DNA from: VSJD01 sp041653875
GTDB lineage: Bacteria > Verrucomicrobiota > Kiritimatiellia > JAAZAB01
Reading direction: 5' to 3'
Length of the DNA: 64,000 bases
NCBI GenBank assembly: GCA_041653875.1
Contig: JBAZEM010000004.1
Span: 62,001 to 126,000 of the forward strand
Positions 53,586 through 62,664 of the stretch are shown in pieces. The notes below the pieces were generated by a model. The model did not search any database, was not told the DNA's origin, and worked only from the letters and a program-made list of their open reading frames with translations. A program made the translations under genes and the position numbers. How positions within the stretch are numbered: position 1 is the stretch's first letter; the number at the start of each line of letters is the position of its first letter.

Positions 53586-53685
53586 GCCTAACGGTTCACA
53601 CTTTTTATTGATTTCCGACTGTGTTTCAGTGTATAAGAACGGGACTGGATTAAAAGAATAAAATCGCACAGGGGAGAAAAACCTT

Positions 53686-54006
53686 ATGTGGAAAATGCTT
53701 TTGCCGATCATGCTCCTGACCGTCTGCCTTGCGGGATGCCGCAAGCAGGATATGCGCACCGTCGTCGTGGCCGTGCCCGGCCTGAAAAACCAGGCCGGCG
53801 CCCAGGTCATTCAGGACGCCTTCATGCGCCAGCCGGGCATCAAAGCCATTATACCGGATTACCAGCAGCACACCTTGACCGTCACCTACGACTCCATGGT
53901 CATCGCCCGGAAAAACATTGAGTTCACGATCGCCGGCGCCGGATTCGACGCCAACGATATCCGCGCCCCGACCAATGCGGCCAAACAAATTAAGAATGCA
54001 GAATGA
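53686..54006 (+). CDS. HMA-like lipoprotein without the CxxC motif
   Basis: A 106-residue lipoprotein with signal peptide and lipobox VCLAGC (Cys18). The rest matches the heavy-metal-associated fold (RTVVVAVPGLKNQAGAQVIQDAF and ITFDSMVI-like TVTYDSMVI). The usual metal-binding CxxC after the first strand is absent, so it may bind something else or nothing. The last residues (KQIKNAE) come from a heptad array. Confidence 0.7.
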   Translation: MWKMLLPIMLLTVCLAGCRKQDMRTVVVAVPGLKNQAGAQVIQDAFMRQPGIKAIIPDYQQHTLTVTYDSMVIARKNIEFTIAGAGFDANDIRAPTNAAKQIKNAE

Positions 54007-54098
54007 AGAATGCAGAATAAAGAAAAAAGCATAGATGGGAACCTTCCGGTATCGGCGATATTAAGTTTCTGCATTCTTCATTCTGCATTCTGCATTTC
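53995..54098. repeat. Inverted heptad arms between the lipoprotein gene and xerD
   Basis: ATGCAGA, ATGAAGA, ATGCAGA and ATAAAGA face ATTCTTC, ATTCTGC, ATTCTGC. The upstream gene stops in the first arm. Confidence 0.8.
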
Positions 54099-54101
54099 TT
54101 A

Positions 54102-54989
<888 letters not shown>

Positions 54990-55340
54990 GCGGAAGACGG
55001 ACGACAGACGGCAGAAGACGGACGACAGACGGCGGACGGCAGAAGACGGAAGACGGACTACGGACGACGGACGGCGGACGGCAGAAGACGGAAGGCGGAC
55101 GACGGACGACAGACGACGGACGGCGGACGGCAGAAGACGGAAGGCGGACGACGGACGACAGACGACGGACGGCGGACGGCAGAAGACGGACGACAGACGG
55201 CAGAAGACGGAAGACGGACGACAGACGACGGACGGCGGACGGCAGAAGACGGAAGGCAGACGACAGACGACGGACGACGGACGGCGGACGGCAGAAGACG
55301 GAAGGCAGACGACAGACGACGGACGATGGACAAAAGATAG
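54990..55340 (+). repeat. Large heptad array, about 48 units
   Basis: Units drawn from ACGGACG, ACAGACG, GCGGACG, GCAGAAG and ACGGAAG follow one another in a 7-nt register for about 350 bp after the xerD stop. No inverted arm is visible nearby, unlike most arrays. Confidence 0.93.
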
Positions 55341-55387
55341 AGACTGTAATTGCGGCCACAAAATATAGATGTTTTGCCGTAACTGCT

Positions 55388-55590
55388 CAGGAGTCAGAAT
55401 TCAGGAGTCAGCCCGCCTGCAACGCTGTGCGTAGCACTGCGGGCAGGTAGTCAGAATAAGGAACCCGTATAGGCCAAGCGAATACGAAGAGAATCGGCGC
55501 TAAACACAAGGCCTTGGCGGAATGTCTGTCGCGTTCTTCCGATTCTTACGTATTTTATTCTGTATCCTGAATTCTGACTCCTGACTACCT
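55388..55590. repeat. Heptad array interrupted by a 36-bp palindrome, with inverted arm
   Basis: TCAGGAG, TCAGAAT, TCAGGAG units are interrupted by 55412-55447 (CCCGCCTGCAACGC .. GGGCAGG), then resume TAGTCAGAATA. An inverted arm (CCTGAAT, TCTGACT, CCTGACT) lies at 55562-55588. Removing the 36 bp restores the heptad register. Confidence 0.85.
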
Positions 55591-55682
55591 GAGTTGTTAC
55601 GTTTTGCCTTGATTTTTTTAACCGTGCCCGTAATACTTTTCCCGGAATTGTTGGTTGCCAAGAATTACGAAAATGCCGCTCC

Positions 55683-55991
55683 ATGACCCTGACACCTCAA
55701 CAAAAGAATAAAATCATCCGGGAATTGGTCGACTTTCTCAAGGACGAACCGGAAATTCAGCGCATCGTTGTTTTTGGGTCTTTTTTAAGCTCCAATGCGC
55801 CGAACGATCTGGATGTGGCAATTTTTCAAACCAGTTCGGGAAAATATCTGCCGTTGGCCATGAAGCACCGGCGCAAGATTGAGCCCCTGGCCCAACGCAT
55901 CGCCGTAGATGTCATTCCGTTGCGCCCCAATCCTCCCAAAGTCACCTTCCTTGAAGAAATCGCCAACGGAGAAGTGGTTTATGAAAGATGA
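55683..55991 (+). CDS. MNT-type nucleotidyltransferase
   Basis: A 102-residue minimal nucleotidyltransferase: RIVVFGSFLSSNAPNDLDVAIF supplies the GS and DxD residues. Such MNT proteins usually pair with HEPN toxins and act by adding AMP to or sensing the partner. No HEPN gene adjoins this copy; the next gene encodes a coiled-coil protein. It may be an orphan. Confidence 0.78.
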   Translation: MTLTPQQKNKIIRELVDFLKDEPEIQRIVVFGSFLSSNAPNDLDVAIFQTSSGKYLPLAMKHRRKIEPLAQRIAVDVIPLRPNPPKVTFLEEIANGEVVYER

Positions 55992-56056
55992 AACATGTGC
56001 TGTTATCGGTTCAACAACACCTGAAATGACCATTCAACATATACAGGAGCACGGCC

Positions 56057-57127
56057 ATGGCCATAAAAAAAACTGAGCCCGTTAAACGTCCCGTCCGCAA
56101 ACCCAAAGAGGAAATGCTCTCCGCCTACACCGAGGCCCTCCAGCAACAACCGGACCTGGGCGAGGCGCAACTCAACCCTGAAAAAATCGTGGAAGACAGA
56201 AAAGCCAAGGCCGCCGTCCAGGTGGCCGAGGCATTGTCCTCTGCCGGGGTTTCGAAGGAAATTTACGCTCTCAAAACTGAAATTGGACGCATGCTGGGCG
56301 AGCTGGCAGACAAGCTGGATCAGCAGGTCGGCCGGTTTACGGACGTTCAGAAGGCCATCGCCGTCAAGGAACAGGAACTCCGCGAGGTGTATGAAATTGA
56401 CAAGGCCGCCGCTTCGTTAGCGGCCCTGCTTGAGGCTCAAAGCCAACGACGCTCGGATTTCGAGGTTGAAATGACCGCCAGGAAAGAAGCGTTGGAAACG
56501 GAAATTAACGAAACACGCGATCAGTGGAACAAGGAACGGAAGGAAGTGGAACTCCGAATGAAGGAGCAGGAAACTGCCGCGCTCCAGAAGCGGGAACGCG
56601 AAAAAACGGAATTTGAATACACCTTCCAGCGCAATCGACAGCAGTCCATAGACAAGTTTAATGACGAGAAACAGAGTCTGGAAAAAGACCTGCATGCCAA
56701 AAAAGAAGCCCTGGAAAAGGAATGGGCGGAGCGCGCCCGCGTGCTCAAAGCGGCGGAAGCCGAACTCAACGAGTTGCGAGCCCGAACCGTAAAATTCCCG
56801 GCCGAATTGGATGCCGCCGTCGGCAAGGCCGTCAAGGAAGCGACCGAGAAACTGAACACAGCGGCCACGGCCAATCTGTCCCTGGTGAAAAAGGAATATG
56901 AAGGCGAACGCAATGTGCTGAACGCGAGGATCGAGTCATTACAGGCCACAGTCCAGCAACAGACCGACCAGATCGCTAAACTGGCCAAACAGCACGAACT
57001 GGCCTACGAAAAAGTCCAGAATATTGCCGTCAAAGCCATTGAAGGCTCCGGCAATCTGAAAACCGCATCCGCGTTTCAGGACATGTTGGCCGACCAGCTG
57101 AAAAAACAGGCGCGGGACGATAAATAA
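56057..57127 (+). CDS. Long coiled-coil hypothetical protein
   Basis: The 356-residue protein is soluble, acidic/basic mixed and almost all helix. A basic N-terminus (KKTEPVKRPVRKPKEEM) is followed by a long coiled coil from about 60 to 330 with many Glu-Lys-rich heptads. No catalytic motif or membrane segment is visible. I do not recognise a named family. It starts 65 bp after the MNT gene and 55 bp before rnc. It may be structural or a scaffold. Confidence 0.65.
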   Translation: MAIKKTEPVKRPVRKPKEEMLSAYTEALQQQPDLGEAQLNPEKIVEDRKAKAAVQVAEALSSAGVSKEIYALKTEIGRMLGELADKLDQQVGRFTDVQKAIAVKEQELREVYEIDKAAASLAALLEAQSQRRSDFEVEMTARKEALETEINETRDQWNKERKEVELRMKEQETAALQKREREKTEFEYTFQRNRQQSIDKFNDEKQSLEKDLHAKKEALEKEWAERARVLKAAEAELNELRARTVKFPAELDAAVGKAVKEATEKLNTAATANLSLVKKEYEGERNVLNARIESLQATVQQQTDQIAKLAKQHELAYEKVQNIAVKAIEGSGNLKTASAFQDMLADQLKKQARDDK

Positions 57128-57182
57128 TCGGGCGTAAGTCACACGTTTCTCTTACGACGGATCAATCGGCGAATGAAGCAAT

Positions 57183-57902
57183 ATGTGGAAGATACGAAAA
57201 AATCCTTACCGGCCGCTGGAGAAACGCATAGGCTATACGTTCCGCAACAAGGACCTGCTGGCCACCGCGCTCATGCACCGGTCTTTCCGCTATGAAAGCG
57301 CCGATATCCGCAACGACAACCAGCGCCTGGAGTTCCTGGGCGATTCCGCCCTGGGCCTGGTGGCCAGCGATTACCTTTTCCGTCTGTATCCGGACATCGA
57401 GGAAGGGCCGCTGACCTGCCTGCGCAGCCGCCTGACGAGCGGCAAGGCCCTGGCGCATATCGGCGCCTCCATCGATCTTGGCGCCGACATCAAGCTGGGC
57501 AAAGGCGAAAAAGCGTCCGGTGGCCACCAGCGCGATTCCAACATTACCGACGCCATGGAAGCCATCATAGGCGCCGCCTACCTGGATGGCGACCTGAAAG
57601 CCGTGCGCAAAATATTTCAGACCTTGTTCGTGGCGCAGATCGCAATTCACCCCGACGACAACTGGGGCGACAATCCCAAGGGACACCTGCAAGTGCTGGC
57701 CCAACAGCGCTGGAAAACCAATCCTAACTATCGCTTAGTCAAACAGGAAGGACCAGCCCACGCGCGCGTCTTCACCGTGGAAGTCGCCATCGCCGGCAAG
57801 GTCGGCGGCGTCGGCCAGGGCTCCTGCAAGCGCGACGCCCAGCAATCCGCCGCCCGCCAGGCCCTGAAAAACCTGCCGACGGACAACACAGGTCGCCGTT
57901 AA
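57183..57902 (+). CDS. rnc: Ribonuclease III
   Basis: The 239-residue enzyme has the RIII signature NQRLEFLGDSALGL (about 40-53), GEKASGGHQRDSNITDAMEAIIGA, and a C-terminal dsRNA-binding domain. It cleaves double-stranded RNA in rRNA and mRNA maturation. The 3' end contains 57822-57866, which is repeated at 59381-59425. The end downstream of that block (LKNLPTDNTGRR) may therefore be a replacement of the original tail. Confidence 0.95.
   Translation: MWKIRKNPYRPLEKRIGYTFRNKDLLATALMHRSFRYESADIRNDNQRLEFLGDSALGLVASDYLFRLYPDIEEGPLTCLRSRLTSGKALAHIGASIDLGADIKLGKGEKASGGHQRDSNITDAMEAIIGAAYLDGDLKAVRKIFQTLFVAQIAIHPDDNWGDNPKGHLQVLAQQRWKTNPNYRLVKQEGPAHARVFTVEVAIAGKVGGVGQGSCKRDAQQSAARQALKNLPTDNTGRR
57822..57866 (+). 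repeat. 45-bp direct repeat, copy 1 in rnc
   Basis: The segment begins TCCTGCAAGCGCGACGCCCA and ends CGCCAGGCCCTG. It matches 59381-59425 at 44 of 45 positions in the same orientation, with no similarity just outside either copy. It encodes the dsRBD end SCKRDAQQSAARQAL. Confidence 0.85.
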
Positions 57903-57955
57903 CACGCATTGCGGCGAGCCAAACGCGCACCCGAAGAGGGCCGTCCAAACGCAAG

Positions 57956-58600
57956 ATGAATCTGCTTCCAATCATGCCCATGAAAGCGCATAATATCTTT
58001 ATGAAAAAAGATGTTACTCTTGAAATCAGCGATATTCTGGCAACATCGGATTTGCTGTCCAAAGCCTTGAAACTTACGGGGTTAATCACACGTGTTTTTC
58101 GCGAAGCAGGCTGGGATCTGGTAGTCGTGGGCGGTTCAGCGGTAGAGTTTTACACGGAAGGCGCTTATATGTCCGGTGACATTGATATGTGCCGGCGCAA
58201 TCTCAACCCCATTCCATTGCGAACGGCACAAAACTTGATCAGCCGATTGGGCGGGACAGGCGGCCCCCGCAGTTGGAAAGTGGCTGGATTGTATATTGAT
58301 TTACTGGGGTTGTTGGAAAACGAAGCGACCACCCCGTGCCGCACAATCGAAACACCTTGCGGCGTGATTAGCGTTGCCCCCACAGAGCTTATGCTGGTGG
58401 AACGAATTCTTATGGCTTTTTATCCGCGCCCCGACAGGCAAGCCCGCGCCATCGCCAAAAAATTCATGGCTGTATGCCTGAAAGAAACCACCGCAATTGA
58501 TTGGAATGAAGTGGAAAGACTGGCGGCTTGTCCCTCTTTCGATGTGTTGAAAGAAACCCGCCAATTGCGCCAGGAAGTAGTTGATGAACTCGAAAAATAA
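57956..58600 (+). CDS. Nucleotidyltransferase-fold protein (AbiEii/DUF6036-like)
   Basis: The 214-residue protein has an N-terminal helical part, then LVVVGGSAVEFYTEGAYMSG DIDM, the GGS and DxD signature of the nucleotidyltransferase fold. AbiEii toxins and DUF6036 proteins share this layout. The start could also be Met at 58001. It lies inside the segment flanked by the rnc repeats, followed by a small gene overlapping its stop; a toxin-antitoxin role is inferred. Confidence 0.68.
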   Translation: MNLLPIMPMKAHNIFMKKDVTLEISDILATSDLLSKALKLTGLITRVFREAGWDLVVVGGSAVEFYTEGAYMSGDIDMCRRNLNPIPLRTAQNLISRLGGTGGPRSWKVAGLYIDLLGLLENEATTPCRTIETPCGVISVAPTELMLVERILMAFYPRPDRQARAIAKKFMAVCLKETTAIDWNEVERLAACPSFDVLKETRQLRQEVVDELEK

Positions 58601-58805
58601 ACTCAAAACCGACTGGACCTGGGAGGAATGGCAGACAAGCCGCCCAGCGCGCCGGGCAGTCGCAAAACGCGTCGGCCCGCCTATTGTCCGGCGCAGTGAA
58701 AGCTCATCGGATCGTCGGCTCCACGCCGCTTTTGCGGGACAACGCGGCCCCGCCTTTCCCGACGGACATCGGCCGCCTGATGAGCATGAAAACAAACTTG
58801 ACTGA
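58584..58805 (+). CDS. Small hypothetical protein overlapping the nucleotidyltransferase stop
   Basis: ATG at 58584 overlaps the stop of the preceding gene and opens 73 codons. The first 32 residues (MNSKNKLKTDWTWEEWQTSR) look like genuine coding sequence and could be the partner of the nucleotidyltransferase. The rest overlaps the broken HEPN gene on the other strand and looks degraded. The gene may be truncated by the junction near 58680. Confidence 0.4.
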   Translation: MNSKNKLKTDWTWEEWQTSRPARRAVAKRVGPPIVRRSESSSDRRLHAAFAGQRGPAFPDGHRPPDEHENKLD

Positions 58806-58887
58806 ACAGGGAACTGCGCATGGCCAGTTCCGCCATTTGCATATCCTCGCGGGCAAAATCAAGCCACTTCTGTGTGTCAGGCGGCAT
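58681..58887 (-). pseudogene. HEPN domain toxin, truncated
   Basis: ATG at 58887 begins MPPDTQKWLDFAREDMQMAE LAMRSSLFSQVCFHAHQAA, the first two helices of a HEPN domain. The expected continuation is frameshifted: the later conserved SGVEPT segment lies in another frame. The catalytic Arg-x-x-x-x-His motif of helix 4 is missing. Its start overlaps the MNT gene by 11 bp, the usual MNT-HEPN pairing. Confidence 0.7.
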
Positions 58888-59212
58888 AAAGTTCCTTGCC
58901 TTTTTCGAAAATTTCCTTCCGAACGAAAAGATTTTCCCTCTGCAAACAGTCCCATTCGTCCGGCGTATATACAAGGAAGTCAACGCCCACTCGAGGTTGC
59001 AAGGCCTGGATCAGCTCGGCGCTCCGGTCGAGAAACCGCAAACGCGTAACGCGCACGACCACGAGGTCAATGTCAGACCATTCCGCGACTTCATTACCGG
59101 CAAGCGAACCAAATACAATAATTTTCAAGGCTTTAAACTGATCGATCAGTATCGGCAAGAACCGATCCAATTCAGATTGGAGTTTTTGCTGACGTTCAAT
59201 ATTCACACACAT
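58877..59212 (-). CDS. MNT nucleotidyltransferase (HEPN partner)
   Basis: A protein of about 111 residues with KIIVFGSLAGNEVAEWSDID LVVV, supplying the GS and DxD motif, and VDFLVYTPDEWDCL. MNT proteins neutralise HEPN RNases. Its partner HEPN gene immediately downstream is truncated, so this antitoxin is probably unopposed. Met at 59233 is an alternative start. The gene lies inside the region flanked by the rnc repeats. Confidence 0.8.
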   Translation of the reverse strand: MCVNIERQQKLQSELDRFLPILIDQFKALKIIVFGSLAGNEVAEWSDIDLVVVRVTRLRFLDRSAELIQALQPRVGVDFLVYTPDEWDCLQRENLFVRKEIFEKGKELYAA

Positions 59213-59380
59213 TTTCCCTTTGCGCTTGGACAACGCTTAGCGGACAGACAAACAACGGTTCAATTAATCCATGCATGCTGTTACCATAACACGCCGGCCC
59301 TTAAAATCAAGCAGAAAACCTTTTGCCTGTGTCTGTTAGCCTTCAATCCGTCAGCTGATGGAAACCATGAATTTGGATAG

Positions 59381-59533
59381 TCCTGCAAGCGCGACGCCCA
59401 ACAATCCGCCGCCCGCCAGGCCCTGCACGAAATGCAAAAAGAAGACAGACAACGGCCTGCCCGCCGTAGCCATTTGGGCGAAGGCGGGATGCCGGACGCC
59501 AGACCAGAGACGGCAACTTCCGGTCGGGTCCGG
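59381..59533 (+). other. Displaced rnc 3' end (copy 2 of the 45-bp repeat and tail)
   Basis: After 45 bases matching rnc (59381-59425), the same reading frame continues HEMQKEDRQRPARRSHLGEG and onwards to a stop near 59533. This looks like the original C-terminal tail of RNase III, separated from its gene by 1.5 kb. A palindromic unit (59456-59488) lies in frame within it. Confidence 0.7.
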
Positions 59534-59702
59534 TAACCGGCCGGCGCCGGGACATGAAGAGTCGCCCGCGCGGTTCTCATATTTGGCAATGTTGGAACTA
59601 ATGCCCCAACTAATCCATCGTCGTCCCGATCAGTTATGGCGGGCAGCCCCTTCGTTACCCGGGGGAATATGACGTAACCGAGTTGGGTAGCGGGCTTCAG
59701 TT

Positions 59703-59757
59703 GTAGCGGCCGTTCGAAAGAACGGCAATCCGCGGTTCTGTCGAACCGCATCTACAC
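59703..59757. repeat. Paired-hairpin element
   Basis: GCCGTTCGAAAGAACGGC and GCGGTTCTGTCGAACCGC, the same family as 23341. The gap 59534-59880 has no other visible content. Confidence 0.8.
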
Positions 59758-59881
59758 CCCCCTATAACGATTCACTCAATCTCGACCTTGTATCATTATT
59801 CTTTTTGCCATAACATAAGCATGGCATGGTTTGTGCTTGAGATAATGGTTCAGGGGTTTACGCTCACAAAGTGAGGAAGCT

Positions 59882-60379
59882 ATGATTAATAAATTCCGGC
59901 AAACAGACGTGTTTGCCAGGCTCCGCCACTGTGTCCCGCCGACCAGGCTACGCCGGAACGCTACGCCCAGGCGAGGCCAGCCGACAGCCGGATTCACGCT
60001 GGTTGAAGTGATGGTTTGCAGTGTTATTTTCGTCATATTCTGCGTCTTTTTTCTGAATTCGGCCGTAGCTTCCATGCGGTCACAGCAATTGGCCTGCGAT
60101 TATTACAAGGCCATGACCATTGCGCGGAACCGGATTCAGCGCGCCACGGAATTCGAATACGCCAGCATTCTACTCATGAATGAAAATCAGGTCCCGGTGG
60201 ACGGCAAAGGCAATATAACCTCCACAGGCATATATCGGCGAACGACACTTGTGTCCGCCTACACCAACGGGACGCCCAATTTGCTCCAGATCACGGTCCA
60301 GGTGCTCTATCCCGGCGCGCGGCGCAGTATGAACGCCAAGCCGGTGGAGCTGAGCACTCTGCTAACCGGCAATATGTAA
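59882..60379 (+). CDS. Type II/IV pseudopilin with a repeat-lengthened leader
   Basis: A 165-residue prepilin. The cleavage site is in TAG-FTLVEVMV, followed by the hydrophobic helix CSVIFVIFCVFFLN. The leader before the Gly is about 36 residues, far longer than usual; most of it is encoded by a palindromic coding repeat (59942-59975) shared with the GHL10-type gene. The C-terminal part resembles GspI/PilV minor pilins. It is likely part of a secretion or pilus system with the next two genes. Confidence 0.85.
   Translation: MINKFRQTDVFARLRHCVPPTRLRRNATPRRGQPTAGFTLVEVMVCSVIFVIFCVFFLNSAVASMRSQQLACDYYKAMTIARNRIQRATEFEYASILLMNENQVPVDGKGNITSTGIYRRTTLVSAYTNGTPNLLQITVQVLYPGARRSMNAKPVELSTLLTGNM
59942..59975 (+). 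repeat. 34-bp coding repeat in the pilin leader
   Basis: ACCAGGCTACGCCGGAACGC then TACGCCCAGGCGAG, matching 27740-27773 except at three positions. Confidence 0.75.
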
Positions 60380-60390
60380 GGAAAATCACA

Positions 60391-62433
60391 ATGCATGTCT
60401 GTCGTCCGTCTTCACACGGCTTCACTTTGATCGAGGCGCTGGTGGCCGCCACGATTGTCGTACTGGTGATTACCGGCTCACTTTCCACCTTTATCTACGG
60501 GTTAAGATCATGGCAGGCGGAGACCGTGAAGAACGAAATCAACATTGACCTCGAAGGGGCCATGGAGCGCATGCGCCAGGATTTGCGCCTTTCCAGCGTG
60601 GGTATCGGATTGATGGCCTTTTACCCCGCCAACGCCTCCGAATACACCGCCATCAGTTTCCCGATAGCGACCGTGACCAACGGCCTGCTCCAGCGGGATG
60701 GTTCCGGCAAGATCAAGTGGACCAAAACGGTCATCTATCACGTCCTTCCAGGCGACCCGGACCAACTGCGGCGCACGGTATTCAGTCCGCGCAAGACCAA
60801 CGCTACGCCAAACGAGCTTTATTCCCAACTGCAAGACGTGGTACTTGGAACCAACACCTGCCTGACGGGAGAAAGCGTTTCCGAAGAAGTGGTTTTCCAG
60901 AATCTTGTGAACCTGCGGATTCGGCCGCCCGAAATCATGTTTGACGGGTATGCCCCAACCTATTGCAAGGCCCAAACGTTCAACTGGGGCAGCGCGGTGC
61001 TCAGCAACGGCGTTCACAACCTGAAGTTCACCATCGAGGGCAAGAATACCAACAGCACCGGTTATAAGGTCGGCTTCGACAAGTTCACCCTCAGCCCAAG
61101 CGCCAGCCCGCGCGAAGGCGAGATTTACCTGCCGCTCAACTCTCATCCGGCGTATTGGGGGAGCCCCTATTACACCTATTCCCTGTCCGGCGGTTCGGTC
61201 TCGGCCCAGGATATGTCCAGCAACGGCGCCTCCTGGAGCGGGAACTGCCAGCTGACCTACAATGGCGCCGCCGTCAGCAACAGCATCACCTTCGTGACGC
61301 CAAACGATCTCTGGTGCGACGCCAATTTCGACAGCCCGCCGGGCGTGCTCAACAGCAACGTGACCCGCAAAGCCGACAACAGTTTCATTGCCGCTGATCC
61401 TTACATTCCCGACATTGTCATCTCGATGGACAAGGGCACCAACTGGACCGCGGCCGGGTGCACGGAAGCCATCGTCAATTCGGTGGATGTTTCCAACACA
61501 TCGCCGGCGGTGGTCAACATCATTTATGGAGGGACCAATCCGGCCGCGGGCATCACCATGAACGGCGAGTGGGTTCGGGTGCTGTTCGAGGCCGGGACCA
61601 ATGGCAATCTATTCATCGAGAACGCAAAAATTTCCAAGCAGTTGTCCGGGACCAACCCCGTGGCGGGCACGACCTCCAACCTGACTTTCGGCGGCGCGCC
61701 CAACAAAAAAATCCTGTCCGGCACGTCCGCCCTCAGCGACTGGGTTCCGAACTACGTCATCAACCGGGAATGCAATTATCTGGTTCAGTTTGACCTTCAT
61801 ACGGATTCCGAAAAGTTCAATAACGCGCGGGGATGGCGTCAAAGCAACGCTTACTTATCCGCCGTGGGCGGCGTTATGACCAACACACTCATGGGGGTCA
61901 GCGCGCTGGAAGTGCGTTATCCATCCCAGGGCCTGTACCGCTCCGGCATTTTCGACACGCATATTACAGCGCCCGGCTACAAGGAACTCAAATGGACCCA
62001 TGTGGAACATCTGGCGGAGGGCGCCGATATCGATATTCGCGTCCGCAGCGGCAATCAGCCGGATTTGAGCGATGCCGGCGCCTGGCTGGCGCCGGGGTAT
62101 TTCCAGCTTTGCGATGGCGCCAATAGTCTCGCCTTTCTTTCGCCGCAAGGACGCTACGTGCAATATGAAGCCTTGTTCGGATGCGGCGGGCTCCATACCA
62201 ACAGCGCGATTCTAAGGGACGTCACGATTGCCTGGGATGTGCCGGCCGGCCTCGTGGACCTGCAGGTCGATTTCGCCAAAGGTCCGGACTATGGCATCGT
62301 CAGCGCCACGGTGGATGGCCAATCATTCGTCAAAGGCCTGGAAATCGAAATGGAAATATTCAAAAAAGGCCCTTTCGGCGTCAATACGGCGGTGGGAATC
62401 ATGGAGGTCCGGCCGTTGAACACGAATAAGTGA
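60391..62433 (+). CDS. Large pseudopilin (GspJ-like N-terminus)
   Basis: A 680-residue protein beginning with a short leader and HGFTLIEALVAATIVVLVIT, a prepilin cleavage site and helix. The first 200 residues resemble GspJ/PilW (EGAMERMRQDLRLSS). The remaining 480 residues are beta-rich, Asn/Gly/Thr-rich and end in a lectin-like region (VRYPSQGLYRSGIFDTHITA). Usual GspJ is about 200 residues. The extension may be an adhesive or cargo domain. It starts 12 bp after the preceding gene. Confidence 0.8.
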   Translation: MHVCRPSSHGFTLIEALVAATIVVLVITGSLSTFIYGLRSWQAETVKNEINIDLEGAMERMRQDLRLSSVGIGLMAFYPANASEYTAISFPIATVTNGLLQRDGSGKIKWTKTVIYHVLPGDPDQLRRTVFSPRKTNATPNELYSQLQDVVLGTNTCLTGESVSEEVVFQNLVNLRIRPPEIMFDGYAPTYCKAQTFNWGSAVLSNGVHNLKFTIEGKNTNSTGYKVGFDKFTLSPSASPREGEIYLPLNSHPAYWGSPYYTYSLSGGSVSAQDMSSNGASWSGNCQLTYNGAAVSNSITFVTPNDLWCDANFDSPPGVLNSNVTRKADNSFIAADPYIPDIVISMDKGTNWTAAGCTEAIVNSVDVSNTSPAVVNIIYGGTNPAAGITMNGEWVRVLFEAGTNGNLFIENAKISKQLSGTNPVAGTTSNLTFGGAPNKKILSGTSALSDWVPNYVINRECNYLVQFDLHTDSEKFNNARGWRQSNAYLSAVGGVMTNTLMGVSALEVRYPSQGLYRSGIFDTHITAPGYKELKWTHVEHLAEGADIDIRVRSGNQPDLSDAGAWLAPGYFQLCDGANSLAFLSPQGRYVQYEALFGCGGLHTNSAILRDVTIAWDVPAGLVDLQVDFAKGPDYGIVSATVDGQSFVKGLEIEMEIFKKGPFGVNTAVGIMEVRPLNTNK

Positions 62434-62440
62434 TCGAAGT

Positions 62441-62628
62441 CCGCCGTTCTAACGAACGGCCTCTACACCGATTGGTGTAGCTGCGGTTCGGTAGAACCGC
62501 TATGTTCATGTATAGGAACTTCAAAGTTTGTAGCCGCGAGACGATAGGCTCGCGCGGTTATCCGAAAACGTCGGCCTAAACGTCCGACGGCTACAGCAAA
62601 GTAAAAGCCGCCCCGCTGCGGGGCCTAA
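62441..62628. repeat. Palindromic units before the PilX-like gene
   Basis: GCCGTTCTAACGAACGGC and GCGGTTCGGTAGAACCGC, then the uninterrupted version (62528-62596) of the element nested at 26662, then GCCGCCCCGCTGCGGGGCCTAATT. Confidence 0.85.
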
Positions 62629-62664
62629 TTCATGAAATTACCCCACATCAAGAAGGGAGTCGCT

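Noticed and set aside
54990..55340. The 350-bp array considered as a coding region (both strands stay open in several frames)
   Set aside because: Translations are simple Arg/Pro/Ser repeats caused by the 7-nt words; no start signals or homology.
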